This document shows positions 46,834 through 56,210 of a stretch of 64,000 nucleotides of DNA, piece after piece (the stretch's first letter is position 1; each line of letters begins with the position of its first letter). The stretch is taken from contig NZ_QBFD01000025.1 in the NCBI RefSeq assembly GCF_003335585.1, forward strand, positions 89,772 through 153,771, in the 5' to 3' direction. The notes under the pieces are model-generated. The model made no database searches, was not told the DNA's origin, and worked only from the letters and a program-made list of their open reading frames with translations. This DNA is from Sulfitobacter sp. DFL-14 (GTDB taxonomy: Bacteria > Pseudomonadota > Alphaproteobacteria > Rhodobacterales > Rhodobacteraceae). Both the position numbers and the translations under genes were made by a program.

Positions 46834-47883
46834 GTGACCCATACCGCCCTTTTGTGCGTCCGCAACGAGGGCGCTTTCCTGCTGGAATGGCTGGCCCATC
46901 ACCGCGCGGTGGGCTTTGACCATTTTGTCGTCTTTTCGAATGATTGTCAGGATGGCACCGATGACATGCTGGATCATCTGGCAACGCGGGGCTGGCTGAC
47001 CCATCTGCGCAACGACGGCCCCTATGACAAGGGCGGCATCCAGTTCACCGCGCTGAAGGCGGCGGCAAAGCGCGAAGAGGTGCGCCGCGCCGACTGGCTG
47101 TTGCCGCTGGACGTGGATGAATTCGTCAATATCCACGCGGGCGACCACAGGCTCACCGCCCTGCACGCCGCCCTGCCGGAGGCCACGGCGATCACGCTCA
47201 CCTGGCGGCTCTTCGGTACGGCGGGTCAGGTTCGCTATCAGGATAGCCCGGTGACAGAGACCTTCACCCGCTGCGCCCCCGCTGTGCTGCACTGGCCCTG
47301 GCGCGCGGCGATGTTCAAGACGCTCTACCGCAATGACGGCACCTACGGCAAACCGGGCGTCCACCGCCCCCGCGCGCCCGACCCCGCGCGGCTGGAGCAG
47401 GCCCGCTGGTTCGATGGCCATGGCCGCCCCCTGCCCGACCAGTTCAAGACCAAACGCATCTTCTCCAACTTCGGCCAGGACAATTACGGCCTCGCGCAGC
47501 TCAACCATTATCCACTGGGCGCGCTGGAATCCTATGTGCTCAAGGCCGACCGGGGCCGCGCGGTGCATTCGGATCACCTGCTGGGGCTGGATTACTTCGT
47601 GGAGCGGAACTTCAACACCGACAGGGACACCAGCATCAATGCCATCGCCCCCCGGCGCGATGCCCTGCTGAACGAATTGCGCGCCGATCCCACCCTGGCC
47701 GCGCTGCATGACGCCGCCGTCACCTGGCGCAAGCAAAGGTTCGAGGCATTGCTGCGCCTTGAACCCTTCCGCGCCCTCTTTGGCCGATTGATGATGGCAC
47801 AGCCGACCCAGCCCCTGCCCCGGCAGGCCGCCCGTTTCCTGGTGCATCACGCCAACCTGGCGCGGCAGAGCAAGGGCAATTAG
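46834..47883 (+). CDS. Glycosyltransferase family 2 protein (second stand-alone paralogue)
   Basis: A 349-residue enzyme. LLCVRNEGAFLLEWLAHHRAVG and FSNDCQDGTDDML match the other two glycosyltransferases of the cluster. The metal site is LDVDEFVNIH (D93-V-D95). Internal landmarks LTWRLFG and LNHYPLGALESYVLKADRGRA in shorter form also recur in the 784-residue protein. It starts with GTG immediately after the FkbM stop, so the genes are cotranscribed. Donor unknown. Confidence 0.85.
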   Translation: MTHTALLCVRNEGAFLLEWLAHHRAVGFDHFVVFSNDCQDGTDDMLDHLATRGWLTHLRNDGPYDKGGIQFTALKAAAKREEVRRADWLLPLDVDEFVNIHAGDHRLTALHAALPEATAITLTWRLFGTAGQVRYQDSPVTETFTRCAPAVLHWPWRAAMFKTLYRNDGTYGKPGVHRPRAPDPARLEQARWFDGHGRPLPDQFKTKRIFSNFGQDNYGLAQLNHYPLGALESYVLKADRGRAVHSDHLLGLDYFVERNFNTDRDTSINAIAPRRDALLNELRADPTLAALHDAAVTWRKQRFEALLRLEPFRALFGRLMMAQPTQPLPRQAARFLVHHANLARQSKGN

Positions 47884-47985
47884 CGCCAATTTCGCAAAAT
47901 TTCTCCCAATTTTTGCCGCATTCCCGATCTATTGCCTGCATAATCATGCGCTCCAGACGTATGAAACCGGCTTGAGGATGCAGCA

Positions 47986-48918
47986 ATGGCTGACGAACCC
48001 CTTACCCTGCAGTCTTCGCTGGCTGACCTGTCCAAACGGGACTGGCTCGCCGCGGTGTCTGAACTGTGTGAGGAAGACGGGTATTTCGAACCCCTGGGCA
48101 AACGCCACTTCGCGGCCTTCATTGAGCGTGATTCAACCCTTTTGGTCAGCTTTGAAACCATTCAGGGCATGCATGCGCTGTCGGACAAGGCACAGCCGCT
48201 GGGCTGGGAAATGATCGAGACGGACAACTGGTCGCACCTGTGCCTTGCCAGCGACGGCGACACCTGGTTTCGCGACCAGGCGGTGCATGGCTATTTCGAC
48301 CGGCTGATCGACGATGGGTTCTTTGACGAATTCGAGACCGTGCTGTTCTATGGCGCGGGGCCCTGCGGCTATGCCGCTGCGGCCTATTCCGTTGCCTCCC
48401 CCGGTGCCCGTGTGCTGGCGATCCAGCCTCAGGCAACACTTGATCCGCGCATCACCGAATGGGACCCGCGGTTTACCGACATGCGCCTGCAGGATTTCAC
48501 ATCCCGCTATGGCTATGCCCCCGACATGCTGGATGCCGCCGACCACGCCTATGTGCTTTATGACCCGCGCGAGGCGCTGGATGCGATGCATGCGGCGCTG
48601 TTCACCCGCCCCAATGTGACCAAGCTGCGCATGCGGTTCATGGGCGATGCCCTGCAGACCGATCTGCTTGAGATGGAACAATGGGCCCCCCTGCTGGTCG
48701 CGGCCGCCGACGGCAGCCTTGATGCGGCGGGTTTTGCCACCACCTATCGCGCGCGGCGCGAATACCGCCCCTATCTGCGCAATCTGCTGATCGCACTGGA
48801 CGACGACGACCGCGACGGGCTGATCGAGATGCTGTGCCGCAATGTCGTCGAACGCATTGGCGGGCGGCGCTTTGTGAACCGGCTGACGCAACTGGAAAAG
48901 GCGCGCGGCGAAGGGTGA
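47986..48918 (+). CDS. Conserved Rhodobacterales protein of unknown function
   Basis: A 310-residue soluble protein. The middle segment VLFYGAGPCGYAAAAYS (about 118-134) looks like a glycine-rich strand-turn-helix of a Rossmann or alpha/beta-hydrolase fold. Other landmarks are EEDGYFEPLGK and MHAALFTRPNVTKLR. I recall relatives labelled phosphoadenosine phosphosulfate reductase, but the ECGLH-type motif of that enzyme is absent. Position beside a sulfotransferase cluster is suggestive but unproven. It has its own AT-rich upstream region with two CCAATTT boxes near 47885 and 47906. Confidence 0.7.
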   Translation: MADEPLTLQSSLADLSKRDWLAAVSELCEEDGYFEPLGKRHFAAFIERDSTLLVSFETIQGMHALSDKAQPLGWEMIETDNWSHLCLASDGDTWFRDQAVHGYFDRLIDDGFFDEFETVLFYGAGPCGYAAAAYSVASPGARVLAIQPQATLDPRITEWDPRFTDMRLQDFTSRYGYAPDMLDAADHAYVLYDPREALDAMHAALFTRPNVTKLRMRFMGDALQTDLLEMEQWAPLLVAAADGSLDAAGFATTYRARREYRPYLRNLLIALDDDDRDGLIEMLCRNVVERIGGRRFVNRLTQLEKARGEG

Positions 48919-49011
48919 TCTGATCCCGCGCGGCCTGCCCCTCACGCACAAGCCTGCTCGACGCGCTCTCCCTGCTCGATCGACCTGCCCGACGCCCCAA
49001 CCCCGAATGAT

Positions 49012-49033
49012 GACATGTCATTTATGACATGTC
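49012..49033. promoter_or_regulatory. Tandem palindromes upstream of pyrC
   Basis: GACATGTC occurs at 49012-49019 and again at 49026-49033, with centres 14 bases apart; the first extends to TGACATGTCA. It lies about 110 bases before pyrC in a 224-base gap. Two identical palindromes suggest cooperative binding of a dimeric regulator. No regulator gene is adjacent. Confidence 0.4.
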
Positions 49034-49142
49034 TTGGCAGCAGGCACCCCGGACAAGGCACCAACGCGCCACGCGTCACCTTCTGCCCCGGAACCGCCAA
49101 AGGATACTGGCCCCCCCGCCGCCATTGTGCTAGCGCGAGGCC

Positions 49143-50174
49143 ATGACACAGACACTGACAATCCGCCGCCCGGATGACTGGCACCTGCACCTGCGCGACG
49201 GCGACATGTTGCGCGCCGTTCTGCCCCATACCGCGCAGCATTTCGCCCGCGCCATCATCATGCCCAACCTGGTGCCGCCCGTGGTGACCGGGGCCGAAGC
49301 CGCCGCCTACCGCGACCGGATTCTCGCGGCCCTGCCAGAGGGGGCTGATTTCACCCCCCTCATGACCCTCTATCTGACCGAAGACACCGACCCCGACGAC
49401 GTGGCAAAGGCCCATGCCGAGGGGCTGATCCACGCGGTCAAACTCTATCCCGCCGGGGCCACCACCAATTCCGCCAGCGGCGTTTCCGACTTTTCCCGCG
49501 TGGCCGCTGTCCTGGGCAGGATGGCAGAAATCGGCCTGCCGCTTTGCACCCATGGCGAAGTCACCGATCCGGCCATCGACATCTTCGACCGCGAGGCGGT
49601 GTTCATCGAACGGGTGCTGGACCCGATCCGCAAGGCCCATCCGGAGCTGCGCGTGGTGATGGAACATATCACCACCGCCGATGCGGTCGACTATGTGATG
49701 GCCTCGGACCGGAACCTTGCCGCAACGATCACCACCCATCACCTGGTGATCAACCGCAACCACATCCTCGCCGGGGGCATCAAACCGCATTACTACTGCC
49801 TGCCCGTGGCCAAGCGTGAAACCCACCGCCTGGCCCTGCGCCGCGCCGCAACCAGCGGCGATGCCAGGTTCTTTCTGGGCACCGACAGCGCGCCGCACAC
49901 GGATGCCAACAAGCTGCTGCCCTGCGGCTGTGCCGGCTGTTTCACCGCCCCCAACACCATGTCCATCCTCGCCGAAGTCTTTGAACAGGAGGCGGCGCTT
50001 GACCGGCTGGAGGCCTTTGCCTCTCGCAATGGCCCGGCCTTCTACGGCCTTCCGGTGAACGAGGATACCCTGACCCTGGTGCGCGAAACCCCGGACTTTC
50101 CCGGCCATATCAACACCCCCGATGGCCCGGTCACGGTCTTCGATCCGGCCATGCCGCTGCACTGGACCGCCTGA
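49143..50174 (+). CDS. pyrC: Dihydroorotase
   Basis: A 343-residue type II (single-domain, E. coli-like) dihydroorotase, third step of pyrimidine synthesis. The zinc ligands are [10 protein letters not shown] and EHITTADAV; the later GTDSAPH holds the catalytic Asp. [15 protein letters not shown] contains the carbamylated Lys region. pyrE follows after 51 bases on the same strand, so the two probably form an operon. Confidence 0.96.
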   Translation: MTQTLTIRRPDDWHLHLRDGDMLRAVLPHTAQHFARAIIMPNLVPPVVTGAEAAAYRDRILAALPEGADFTPLMTLYLTEDTDPDDVAKAHAEGLIHAVKLYPAGATTNSASGVSDFSRVAAVLGRMAEIGLPLCTHGEVTDPAIDIFDREAVFIERVLDPIRKAHPELRVVMEHITTADAVDYVMASDRNLAATITTHHLVINRNHILAGGIKPHYYCLPVAKRETHRLALRRAATSGDARFFLGTDSAPHTDANKLLPCGCAGCFTAPNTMSILAEVFEQEAALDRLEAFASRNGPAFYGLPVNEDTLTLVRETPDFPGHINTPDGPVTVFDPAMPLHWTA

Positions 50175-50225
50175 TTTCATTGTTCCCGAAATACACCAAA
50201 GCACCGCCAGCAAAGGACGCCTCCG

Positions 50226-50903
50226 ATGATCCCAACCAGCTATCCCTCGCCACAGGAAATGGCCCGCCTCACCGCCCGGATGCTGCTTGAGATCAAGGCG
50301 GTCCATTTCAACGCCGCGGAGCCGTTCATCCTGGCCTCCGGCCTGCCCAGCCCGACCTATATCGATTGCCGCAAGCTGATCTCCTACCCCCGCATCCGTG
50401 CCACGCTGATGGATTTCCTGACCGTGACCGTGATGCGCAACGCAGGCTTTGAGGCCTTCGACAACATCGCGGGCGGCGAAACGGCCGGTATCCCCTTTGC
50501 CGCCCTGGTGGCCGAACGCATGGGCCTGCCGATGACCTATGTGCGCAAGAAACCCAAGGGCTACGGGCGCAATGCCCGTATTGAGGGCGACATGAGCGAA
50601 GGCCAGCGCGTGCTGCTGGTCGAGGATCTGACCACCGACGGCGGATCCAAGCTCAGCTTCGTGGATGCGATTCGCGACACCGGCGCGAGCTGCGCGCACA
50701 CGGCGGTGATCTTCTACTACGGCATCTTTCCGCAGACCGAAAAGACATTGGGTGATCATGGCGTTACCCTGCATGCGCTGTGCACATGGTGGGACGTTCT
50801 GGCCGAAGCCAGGGCGCAGAACGCCTTTGACACGAAGACGCTGCAGGAAGTGGAAAGCTTCCTCAACGCCCCAAAGGCATGGCAGGACGCCCATAAATCC
50901 TGA
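50226..50903 (+). CDS. pyrE: Orotate phosphoribosyltransferase
   Basis: A 225-residue type I phosphoribosyltransferase that makes OMP from orotate and PRPP. The PRPP motif is [31 protein letters not shown] is the flexible catalytic loop region. The N-terminus [19 protein letters not shown] binds orotate. It is followed by a 17-bp hairpin before dnaB. Confidence 0.96.
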   Translation: MIPTSYPSPQEMARLTARMLLEIKAVHFNAAEPFILASGLPSPTYIDCRKLISYPRIRATLMDFLTVTVMRNAGFEAFDNIAGGETAGIPFAALVAERMGLPMTYVRKKPKGYGRNARIEGDMSEGQRVLLVEDLTTDGGSKLSFVDAIRDTGASCAHTAVIFYYGIFPQTEKTLGDHGVTLHALCTWWDVLAEARAQNAFDTKTLQEVESFLNAPKAWQDAHKS

Positions 50904-50911
50904 GGATGTCC

Positions 50912-50956
50912 CACCTCATCTTGACCCGGGCGCCCTTTCCCGGGCAAGATGTGGTG
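50912..50956 (+). terminator. Large hairpin between pyrE and dnaB
   Basis: CATCTTG plus CCCGGG on the left arm pairs with CCCGGG plus CAAGATG on the right with one bulged A and an 8-base loop, and the stem extends by four more pairs outside a mismatch. There is no T-run, so it may be a Rho-assisted terminator or an RNA stabiliser instead of an intrinsic terminator. It starts nine bases after the pyrE stop. Confidence 0.5.
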
Positions 50957-51052
50957 TGCGGGCGGTTCTCCACCAGATATCCACAAAAACATACAATTTG
51001 CCCCCGCGCAGCGCGCTGCCTATGACAGCCCAGGGGACAAACGGGTGAGACA

Positions 51053-52552
51053 ATGAACGAGATCACATCGCTGAACGCGAATAATATCGCCGTGCAGGCA
51101 CCGGAAACGATGCCGCATTCCATCGAGGCCGAGCAACAGCTTCTGGGCGCGATCCTGACCAATAACGACATCTATGACCGCGTCGCCTCCATCATCGGGG
51201 CCAGGCATTTCTACGACCCCGTTCATGCCCGCATCTATGACATCGCGGCCCAGCGGATCGCCAAGAACAACCTCGCCAGCCCGGTGACCCTCAAGGCCTT
51301 CATGGAAGACGACGAGGGCCTCAAGGAACTGGGCGGCCCGGCCTATCTGGCCCGCCTTGCCGGTGCGGCGATCAGCGCCTTTGCGGTGCGCGACTATGCC
51401 CAGATGATCTATGACCTCGCGGTGCGCCGCGATCTGATCCAGCTGGGCCGCGACATCTCTGCCAAGGCCGCACAGGTCGATATCGAGTCAGAGCCGCGCG
51501 AACAGATCGTCGAAGCGGAGCAGAAACTCTACCAACTGGCCGAACAGGGCCAGGTCGAAAGCGGATTTCAGAGCTTTCTCAAGGCGGTAACGGACGCTGT
51601 CAATGTCGCCAACGCGGCCTATCAGCGCGACGGGGGGCTCTCGGGTGTCTCCACCGGGCTCATTGACATGGATGCCAAGCTGGGCGGGCTGCACCGCTCT
51701 GACCTGCTGATCCTCGCGGGCCGCCCCTCCATGGGCAAGACCTCGCTGGCGACCAACATCGCCTTCAACGTCGCCAAGGCCTATAAGCGCGGGCTGACCC
51801 ATGATGGTACCGAAGGGGCCGTCGATGGCGGCGTCGTGGGGTTTTATTCGCTGGAGATGAGCGCGGAACAGCTTGCCGCGCGCATCCTCTCCGAAGCCGC
51901 CGAGATTCCCTCCCAGCAGATCCGCTCCGGTGACATGACAGAGGCCGAGTTCCGCCGCTTTGTCGATGCTGCCAAGGCGCTGGAGGCCTGCCCGCTATTC
52001 ATCGACGATACACCCGCCCTGCCGATCAGCCAGCTGGCCGCCCGTGCGCGCCGCCTGAAACGGACCCATGGCCTTGACCTGCTGATCGTGGACTACCTGC
52101 AACTGGTGCGCGGCACTGGCAAGTCCGAGAACCGGGTGAACGAGATTTCCGAAATCACCATGGGCCTCAAGGCCATCGCCAAGGAGCTGGACATTCCGGT
52201 CATTGCCCTGTCCCAGCTTTCCCGCCAGGTGGAAAGCCGCGAGGACAAACGGCCGCAGCTGTCAGACCTGCGTGAATCGGGCTCCATCGAACAGGACGCC
52301 GATGTGGTGATGTTCGTGTTCCGCGAGGAATACTACAAGGAACGCGAGAAACCCGGTGACCACGAGCTGGAAAAAATGGCCGCCTGGCAGGAAGAAATGG
52401 AACGCCTGCATGGCCGCGCCGAGGTGGTGATCGGCAAGCAGCGCCATGGTCCCATCGGCACTGTCGACCTCAGCTTTGAAGGGCGCTTTACCCGCTTTGG
52501 CAACCTGGCCAAGCCCTGGCAGCAAAGCGGCGGCAACGATCAGGAATTCTGA
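51053..52552 (+). CDS. dnaB: Replicative DNA helicase
   Basis: A 499-residue hexameric replicative helicase. The N-terminal DnaG-interacting domain (about 20-125) begins MPHSIEAEQQLLGAIL. The RecA-like C-terminal domain has Walker A GRPSMGKTS, Walker B LLIVDYLQLV and the arginine-finger region QLSRQVESRED. An insert KRGLTHDGTEGAVDGG after Walker A adds residues seen in alphaproteobacterial DnaB. No intein is present. It is convergent with a hydrolase gene across a double-hairpin terminator. Confidence 0.97.
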   Translation: MNEITSLNANNIAVQAPETMPHSIEAEQQLLGAILTNNDIYDRVASIIGARHFYDPVHARIYDIAAQRIAKNNLASPVTLKAFMEDDEGLKELGGPAYLARLAGAAISAFAVRDYAQMIYDLAVRRDLIQLGRDISAKAAQVDIESEPREQIVEAEQKLYQLAEQGQVESGFQSFLKAVTDAVNVANAAYQRDGGLSGVSTGLIDMDAKLGGLHRSDLLILAGRPSMGKTSLATNIAFNVAKAYKRGLTHDGTEGAVDGGVVGFYSLEMSAEQLAARILSEAAEIPSQQIRSGDMTEAEFRRFVDAAKALEACPLFIDDTPALPISQLAARARRLKRTHGLDLLIVDYLQLVRGTGKSENRVNEISEITMGLKAIAKELDIPVIALSQLSRQVESREDKRPQLSDLRESGSIEQDADVVMFVFREEYYKEREKPGDHELEKMAAWQEEMERLHGRAEVVIGKQRHGPIGTVDLSFEGRFTRFGNLAKPWQQSGGNDQEF

Positions 52553-52568
52553 TGGTCTGCGACCCGCG

Positions 52569-52612
52569 CCGGAATTTTCAAAAATTCCGGACCGATTTTT
52601 TCGAAAAAATCG
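52569..52612. terminator. Double-hairpin terminator, dispersed copy
   Basis: CCGGAATTTT/AAAATTCCGG (52569-52590) is followed two bases later by a perfect 20-base palindrome CGATTTTTTCG/AAAAAATCG (52593-52612). The architecture and the connecting AC match the three copies at 10648-10959. As there, it lies between two convergent genes (dnaB and the hydrolase), which fits a bidirectional terminator. Confidence 0.78.
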
Positions 52613-52657
52613 CCCCCGCAGAAAGGGCACCGCGCCAATGCCGGTGCCCTTTGTCTT

Positions 52658-53971
52658 TCATTCGGGCGTTTTGACCTCATAGACCAGCCCCTTGGCCGTG
52701 CCTTCCGGAAAGCCCTTCCAATAGCTGTGGTCTTCCTTTTCAGTGCCGTCCTCGTTCATCGACCAGACACCATCGTTGGAGTTTTCCACCAGCTCAAGGT
52801 AGGCACCGGCCCCGGCATCGCCTTTCAGCTGTTCATCCAGCCAGGCGGTCACGAAATGCTGCGCGATGTTGTTCATCCGCGCGGTGTCCCAGACCGCATC
52901 CGTGTAATGTTCGGAAATATTGAACCCCTTGTCCTCGCTGAAATAATAGCTTTCTTCCGGGGCGGGCATCGGCGCACCGGCGTTGTGATCCGCATTGATG
53001 TAGGTCAGCAGCGCCGTCTTCACGCCCGACACGTTTTCCCAGATCGCCCGCACACCCTTTTCATAAAGCGATGTCTCATCCCGCGAACCCGCAATGAAGA
53101 GCATCGGAATCTGCACGCCTGCCAGACCTTCGGCGTCCCAGAACCCGGTGTTCATCCCCCAGGGGCCAAAGGCAACGGCGGTCTTGATGCGCGGATCGGG
53201 CAGGTTCTTGTGGGTTTCGGACCCGGACTGATGGATGCCCAGCGTGCCATGCGGCCCGCCCCACGGATAGCCGACCGAGGCTTCGGTCACGCCGCCCCCG
53301 GCGGTGATCACGGCGCCGTATCCGCCCATGGAATAGCCGATCAACCCGGTGTTTCCGGCGTCGTAGAGCCCCGCGAACTCACCGCCCTCGGCCGCCTTCT
53401 GCGCCATCTGCTCCAGCACGAAGAGCTGGTCCAGCGACCGATTCACCAGGGTCGAGCCAAAGGCCGCCTGGGTGCGATAGGTGCTGTCGGTATGGTCGAT
53501 GGAGGCCACCACATAGCCCTTGGAGGCCAGGTTCTCTGCCAGGTGTGACATCAGGAACCGGTTGCCGGGATAGCCATGGCTGATCAGCACCAGCGGATAG
53601 GCCGCCTCGCCCGCCGCAGGCTCAGCGTCCCGGTGGGCCTTTCCGACCAGGGTCACCTCGGTGACCCCGTCGCGCAGATAGGCCTTCATGCTGGTATCGC
53701 CTTCGGCCCCCGCTGCCGCAGGATACCACATCTCCACTGTCAGCGGGCGGTCATAGCGGGGCCAATCGGCGGGCTTTTCCGCCTGCGGGTCGATGGCCAG
53801 AATGTCGATCTGGCCGGGATTGACCATCTCGATCGTGCGGACCCCGACCGGCAGCGCTCCGTAGGCTGCCAGTTCCGGCGCGTTTGGCAGTTGGGTGTCG
53901 ATGCGATTTTCGGCCAATGCGCCCCCCGTCCCCAGGGCAAACGTCGCCGTGGCGATGATAAGATGTTTCAT
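52658..53971 (-). CDS. Secreted alpha/beta hydrolase, esterase-like
   Basis: A 437-residue protein with signal peptide (1-20, cleavage after ALA). The nucleophile elbow is GLIGYSMGGYG. The acid is probably in IAGSRDETS and the base in NADHNAG. ISHGYPGNR supplies the oxyanion region. The layout resembles platelet-activating-factor acetylhydrolase/dienelactone-hydrolase relatives. The substrate is unknown; export suggests an ester in the periplasm or outside the cell. It follows the hydroxylase-like gene on the same strand. Confidence 0.83.
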   Translation of the reverse strand: MKHLIIATATFALGTGGALAENRIDTQLPNAPELAAYGALPVGVRTIEMVNPGQIDILAIDPQAEKPADWPRYDRPLTVEMWYPAAAGAEGDTSMKAYLRDGVTEVTLVGKAHRDAEPAAGEAAYPLVLISHGYPGNRFLMSHLAENLASKGYVVASIDHTDSTYRTQAAFGSTLVNRSLDQLFVLEQMAQKAAEGGEFAGLYDAGNTGLIGYSMGGYGAVITAGGGVTEASVGYPWGGPHGTLGIHQSGSETHKNLPDPRIKTAVAFGPWGMNTGFWDAEGLAGVQIPMLFIAGSRDETSLYEKGVRAIWENVSGVKTALLTYINADHNAGAPMPAPEESYYFSEDKGFNISEHYTDAVWDTARMNNIAQHFVTAWLDEQLKGDAGAGAYLELVENSNDGVWSMNEDGTEKEDHSYWKGFPEGTAKGLVYEVKTPE

Positions 53972-54044
53972 GGTCCTCTCCCTTTATAAGTGCATCCAGA
54001 CCTTAGGCGCATCTCGGGACAGGGCAAGCGATGATAAAGTGACG

Positions 54045-54779
54045 TTACGAAGACTTCATATTTGCGGCCTGCGCCATCTGTGCGGCGCTGATGCCAAAGC
54101 GCGGTGCAAAGCGCGCCCGTGCCGCAATCAGGCGCGGATCGTCCGGCCGCATGCCCAAGGTGCGGATAAAGTCGATGCGCTGGCGGGTCTTCAGCGCCTC
54201 GCGGTCGATGTCAGTGCCCATCGCGCGGTCGATGATCTGGCCTCCCGGGCTGACATGGAACCATTTTGAGAAATCGCGGAAATGGTGCTGGTTGTGCAGG
54301 CGCGTGACATGGGTGGCAACACGGGACTTGGGGATGTTCAGATGCGCCGTCATATGGAACCATTCATAGACCATGAACATCGCCACCCCGCCCACAGGCA
54401 CGATGGCCACCGCAATCCACAGCGCATCGGTCAGACCCAAAAGGGCCGAGATCCCCCAGACCAGCAGGAAATTGCCTGCCAGCATCGGCAGTGCCACCCA
54501 GACCGGGACAAAGAACAACCCGGTGTTTGTCGGGAAATCGTGATGCCCGTAATGTGCGCGATAGAGCAGGTCAAAGACCCATTGCCGACGCGGCGGGTGC
54601 AGGTGAAAGACAAAGCGATGCAGGTTGTATTCATTCAACAATTGCGCCCCGATGCCCAAAGGCACCAGCGCCCAGACCCAGACCGGTCCGGCGCGCAGCA
54701 GCGCGGCCAAGCCAAGCGCAAAGGCCAGCGCCATGACCACAAGCGACAGATGCGATGCCATGATCTTCACCCGCTGCAT
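54045..54779 (-). CDS. Fatty acid hydroxylase/sterol desaturase-like protein
   Basis: A 244-residue membrane protein with about four hydrophobic segments and the histidine boxes of the fatty acid hydroxylase superfamily: HRFVFH (about 54-59), HYGHH (about 76-80) and HNQHH (about 162-166). These bind a di-iron centre that hydroxylates or desaturates lipids. The ATG at 54779 has GGGGGG eight bases upstream; MASHL seven codons in is an alternative. It is divergent from the MBL hydrolase gene. Confidence 0.82.
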   Translation of the reverse strand: MQRVKIMASHLSLVVMALAFALGLAALLRAGPVWVWALVPLGIGAQLLNEYNLHRFVFHLHPPRRQWVFDLLYRAHYGHHDFPTNTGLFFVPVWVALPMLAGNFLLVWGISALLGLTDALWIAVAIVPVGGVAMFMVYEWFHMTAHLNIPKSRVATHVTRLHNQHHFRDFSKWFHVSPGGQIIDRAMGTDIDREALKTRQRIDFIRTLGMRPDDPRLIAARARFAPRFGISAAQMAQAANMKSS

Positions 54780-54841
54780 CTGCTTTACCCCCCTTGTGGT
54801 CTTGGTTAGACGGAAACAACCCTTCCCAGCGGAGCATCGTG

Positions 54842-56179
54842 ATGCAGATCGAATTCGTCAACCATGCCTCGGTTCTGATGACCCATGGTCAGGTTGGTCT
54901 GCTGTCAGACCCCTGGTACAGCGGCCCCGCCTTTCACAAGGGCTGGCGCCTGCTGGTGGAGACGCCCGAGGACCGCATCGAAGAGCTGCTGTCCCGCGTC
55001 ACCCACATCTGGATCAGCCATGAACATCCCGACCATTTCTCCATCGGGTTTTTCAAGCGCTGGGGCGATGTGATCCGCCAGCGCGGCATCAAGCTGCTGT
55101 TTCAGGACATTGACGATCAGCGGGTGGCCGACTTCCTGCGCGCCCAGGGCATGGCGCTGACCGAACTGACATTCGGCAAGGCCCATGATCTGGGCAGCGG
55201 CGTTTCCGTCACCTGCCTGAAGGATGAATTCTACGATTCGGCGTTGTCGGTGCGGATGGGCGACATCCATGTGCTGAACCTGAACGACTGCGCGGTGCGC
55301 ACGCCGGAGCGCGCCCGCGAGATTCGTGATGCGGTTGGCACCTGCGACATCCTGCTGACCCAGTTCAGCTATGCCGCTTGGAAAGGCGGGCGGGAAAACC
55401 GCGACTGGCGCGAGGAGGCCGCGCAGGAAAAGATGAACAATATCAGAGTACAGGCAGAGGTTCTTGAACCGAAAACAGTGATCCCCTTTGCCAGCTTTGT
55501 CAGCTTCGCCCATCAGCGCAACGCCTATCTGAACGATGCCGCGAACCGGCCTGAGGACGTGATCGAGGCGTTTCAGGCCGCGCCCTTCGCGCTTTGTGTC
55601 ATGCAGCCGGGCGATGTGACCGACGGCACGGTGCCCCCCGGCCAGAACGCAGCCGCCGTGGCCTTTTGGGCCGAACATTATGACCGCGCGGGCCAGGACC
55701 TGATGACCTATGACAGCGTGGAGGAAGCGACCCTGCGCGACAGCTTTGCCACCTGGCGCGAGCGCGTCTTTACCAACAATTCCCGCGCCGCGATGCGGCT
55801 GGCGCAAACCCTCTCTCCGATCCGGGTGCTGCAGCCCGTGGTGGTGCGCCTGGACGATACCGGCCAAAGCTGGCGGATCGACCCGCCGCGCGGCACGCTG
55901 ACCAAGACCGATGACCCCGCCGATCTGATCATGCATTCCGAAAGCCTGAACTTCCTGTTCTCGAATTCCTTCGGTTTCGACACCCTGGGCGTCAATGGCA
56001 CGTTTGAAGAGGCGCGCGAGGGCGGATTTTCCCGCGCCGCGCGCTCCATCTCCATCGAGAACCTGAACAATCTCGGCATCCGCTTTGGCCCCGGCCTTTT
56101 CCTGAACCCCAAGATCATCGGAATCTTCCTGGAACGCCTGCGCGGCGTCAGCGCCAAGATGAAGCGCAGGGATAGATAA
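54842..56179 (+). CDS. MBL-fold metallo-hydrolase, UlaG/CmaH-like
   Basis: A 445-residue metallo-beta-lactamase fold protein. The metal motif is ISHEHPDHFS (HXHXDH), and LNLNDCAV and a later ACPFASF-like strand belong to the core. The long C-terminal part (about 270-445) contains a Rieske-less oxygenase-like region typical of larger family members related to nucleotide-sugar hydroxylases. Substrate unknown. The ATG at 54842 has GGAG seven bases upstream; a longer frame to 54794 lacks one. Confidence 0.8.
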   Translation: MQIEFVNHASVLMTHGQVGLLSDPWYSGPAFHKGWRLLVETPEDRIEELLSRVTHIWISHEHPDHFSIGFFKRWGDVIRQRGIKLLFQDIDDQRVADFLRAQGMALTELTFGKAHDLGSGVSVTCLKDEFYDSALSVRMGDIHVLNLNDCAVRTPERAREIRDAVGTCDILLTQFSYAAWKGGRENRDWREEAAQEKMNNIRVQAEVLEPKTVIPFASFVSFAHQRNAYLNDAANRPEDVIEAFQAAPFALCVMQPGDVTDGTVPPGQNAAAVAFWAEHYDRAGQDLMTYDSVEEATLRDSFATWRERVFTNNSRAAMRLAQTLSPIRVLQPVVVRLDDTGQSWRIDPPRGTLTKTDDPADLIMHSESLNFLFSNSFGFDTLGVNGTFEEAREGGFSRAARSISIENLNNLGIRFGPGLFLNPKIIGIFLERLRGVSAKMKRRDR

Positions 56180-56210
56180 CCCTTTTCCCCGATAGGACCC
56201 ACGAGAGCCC

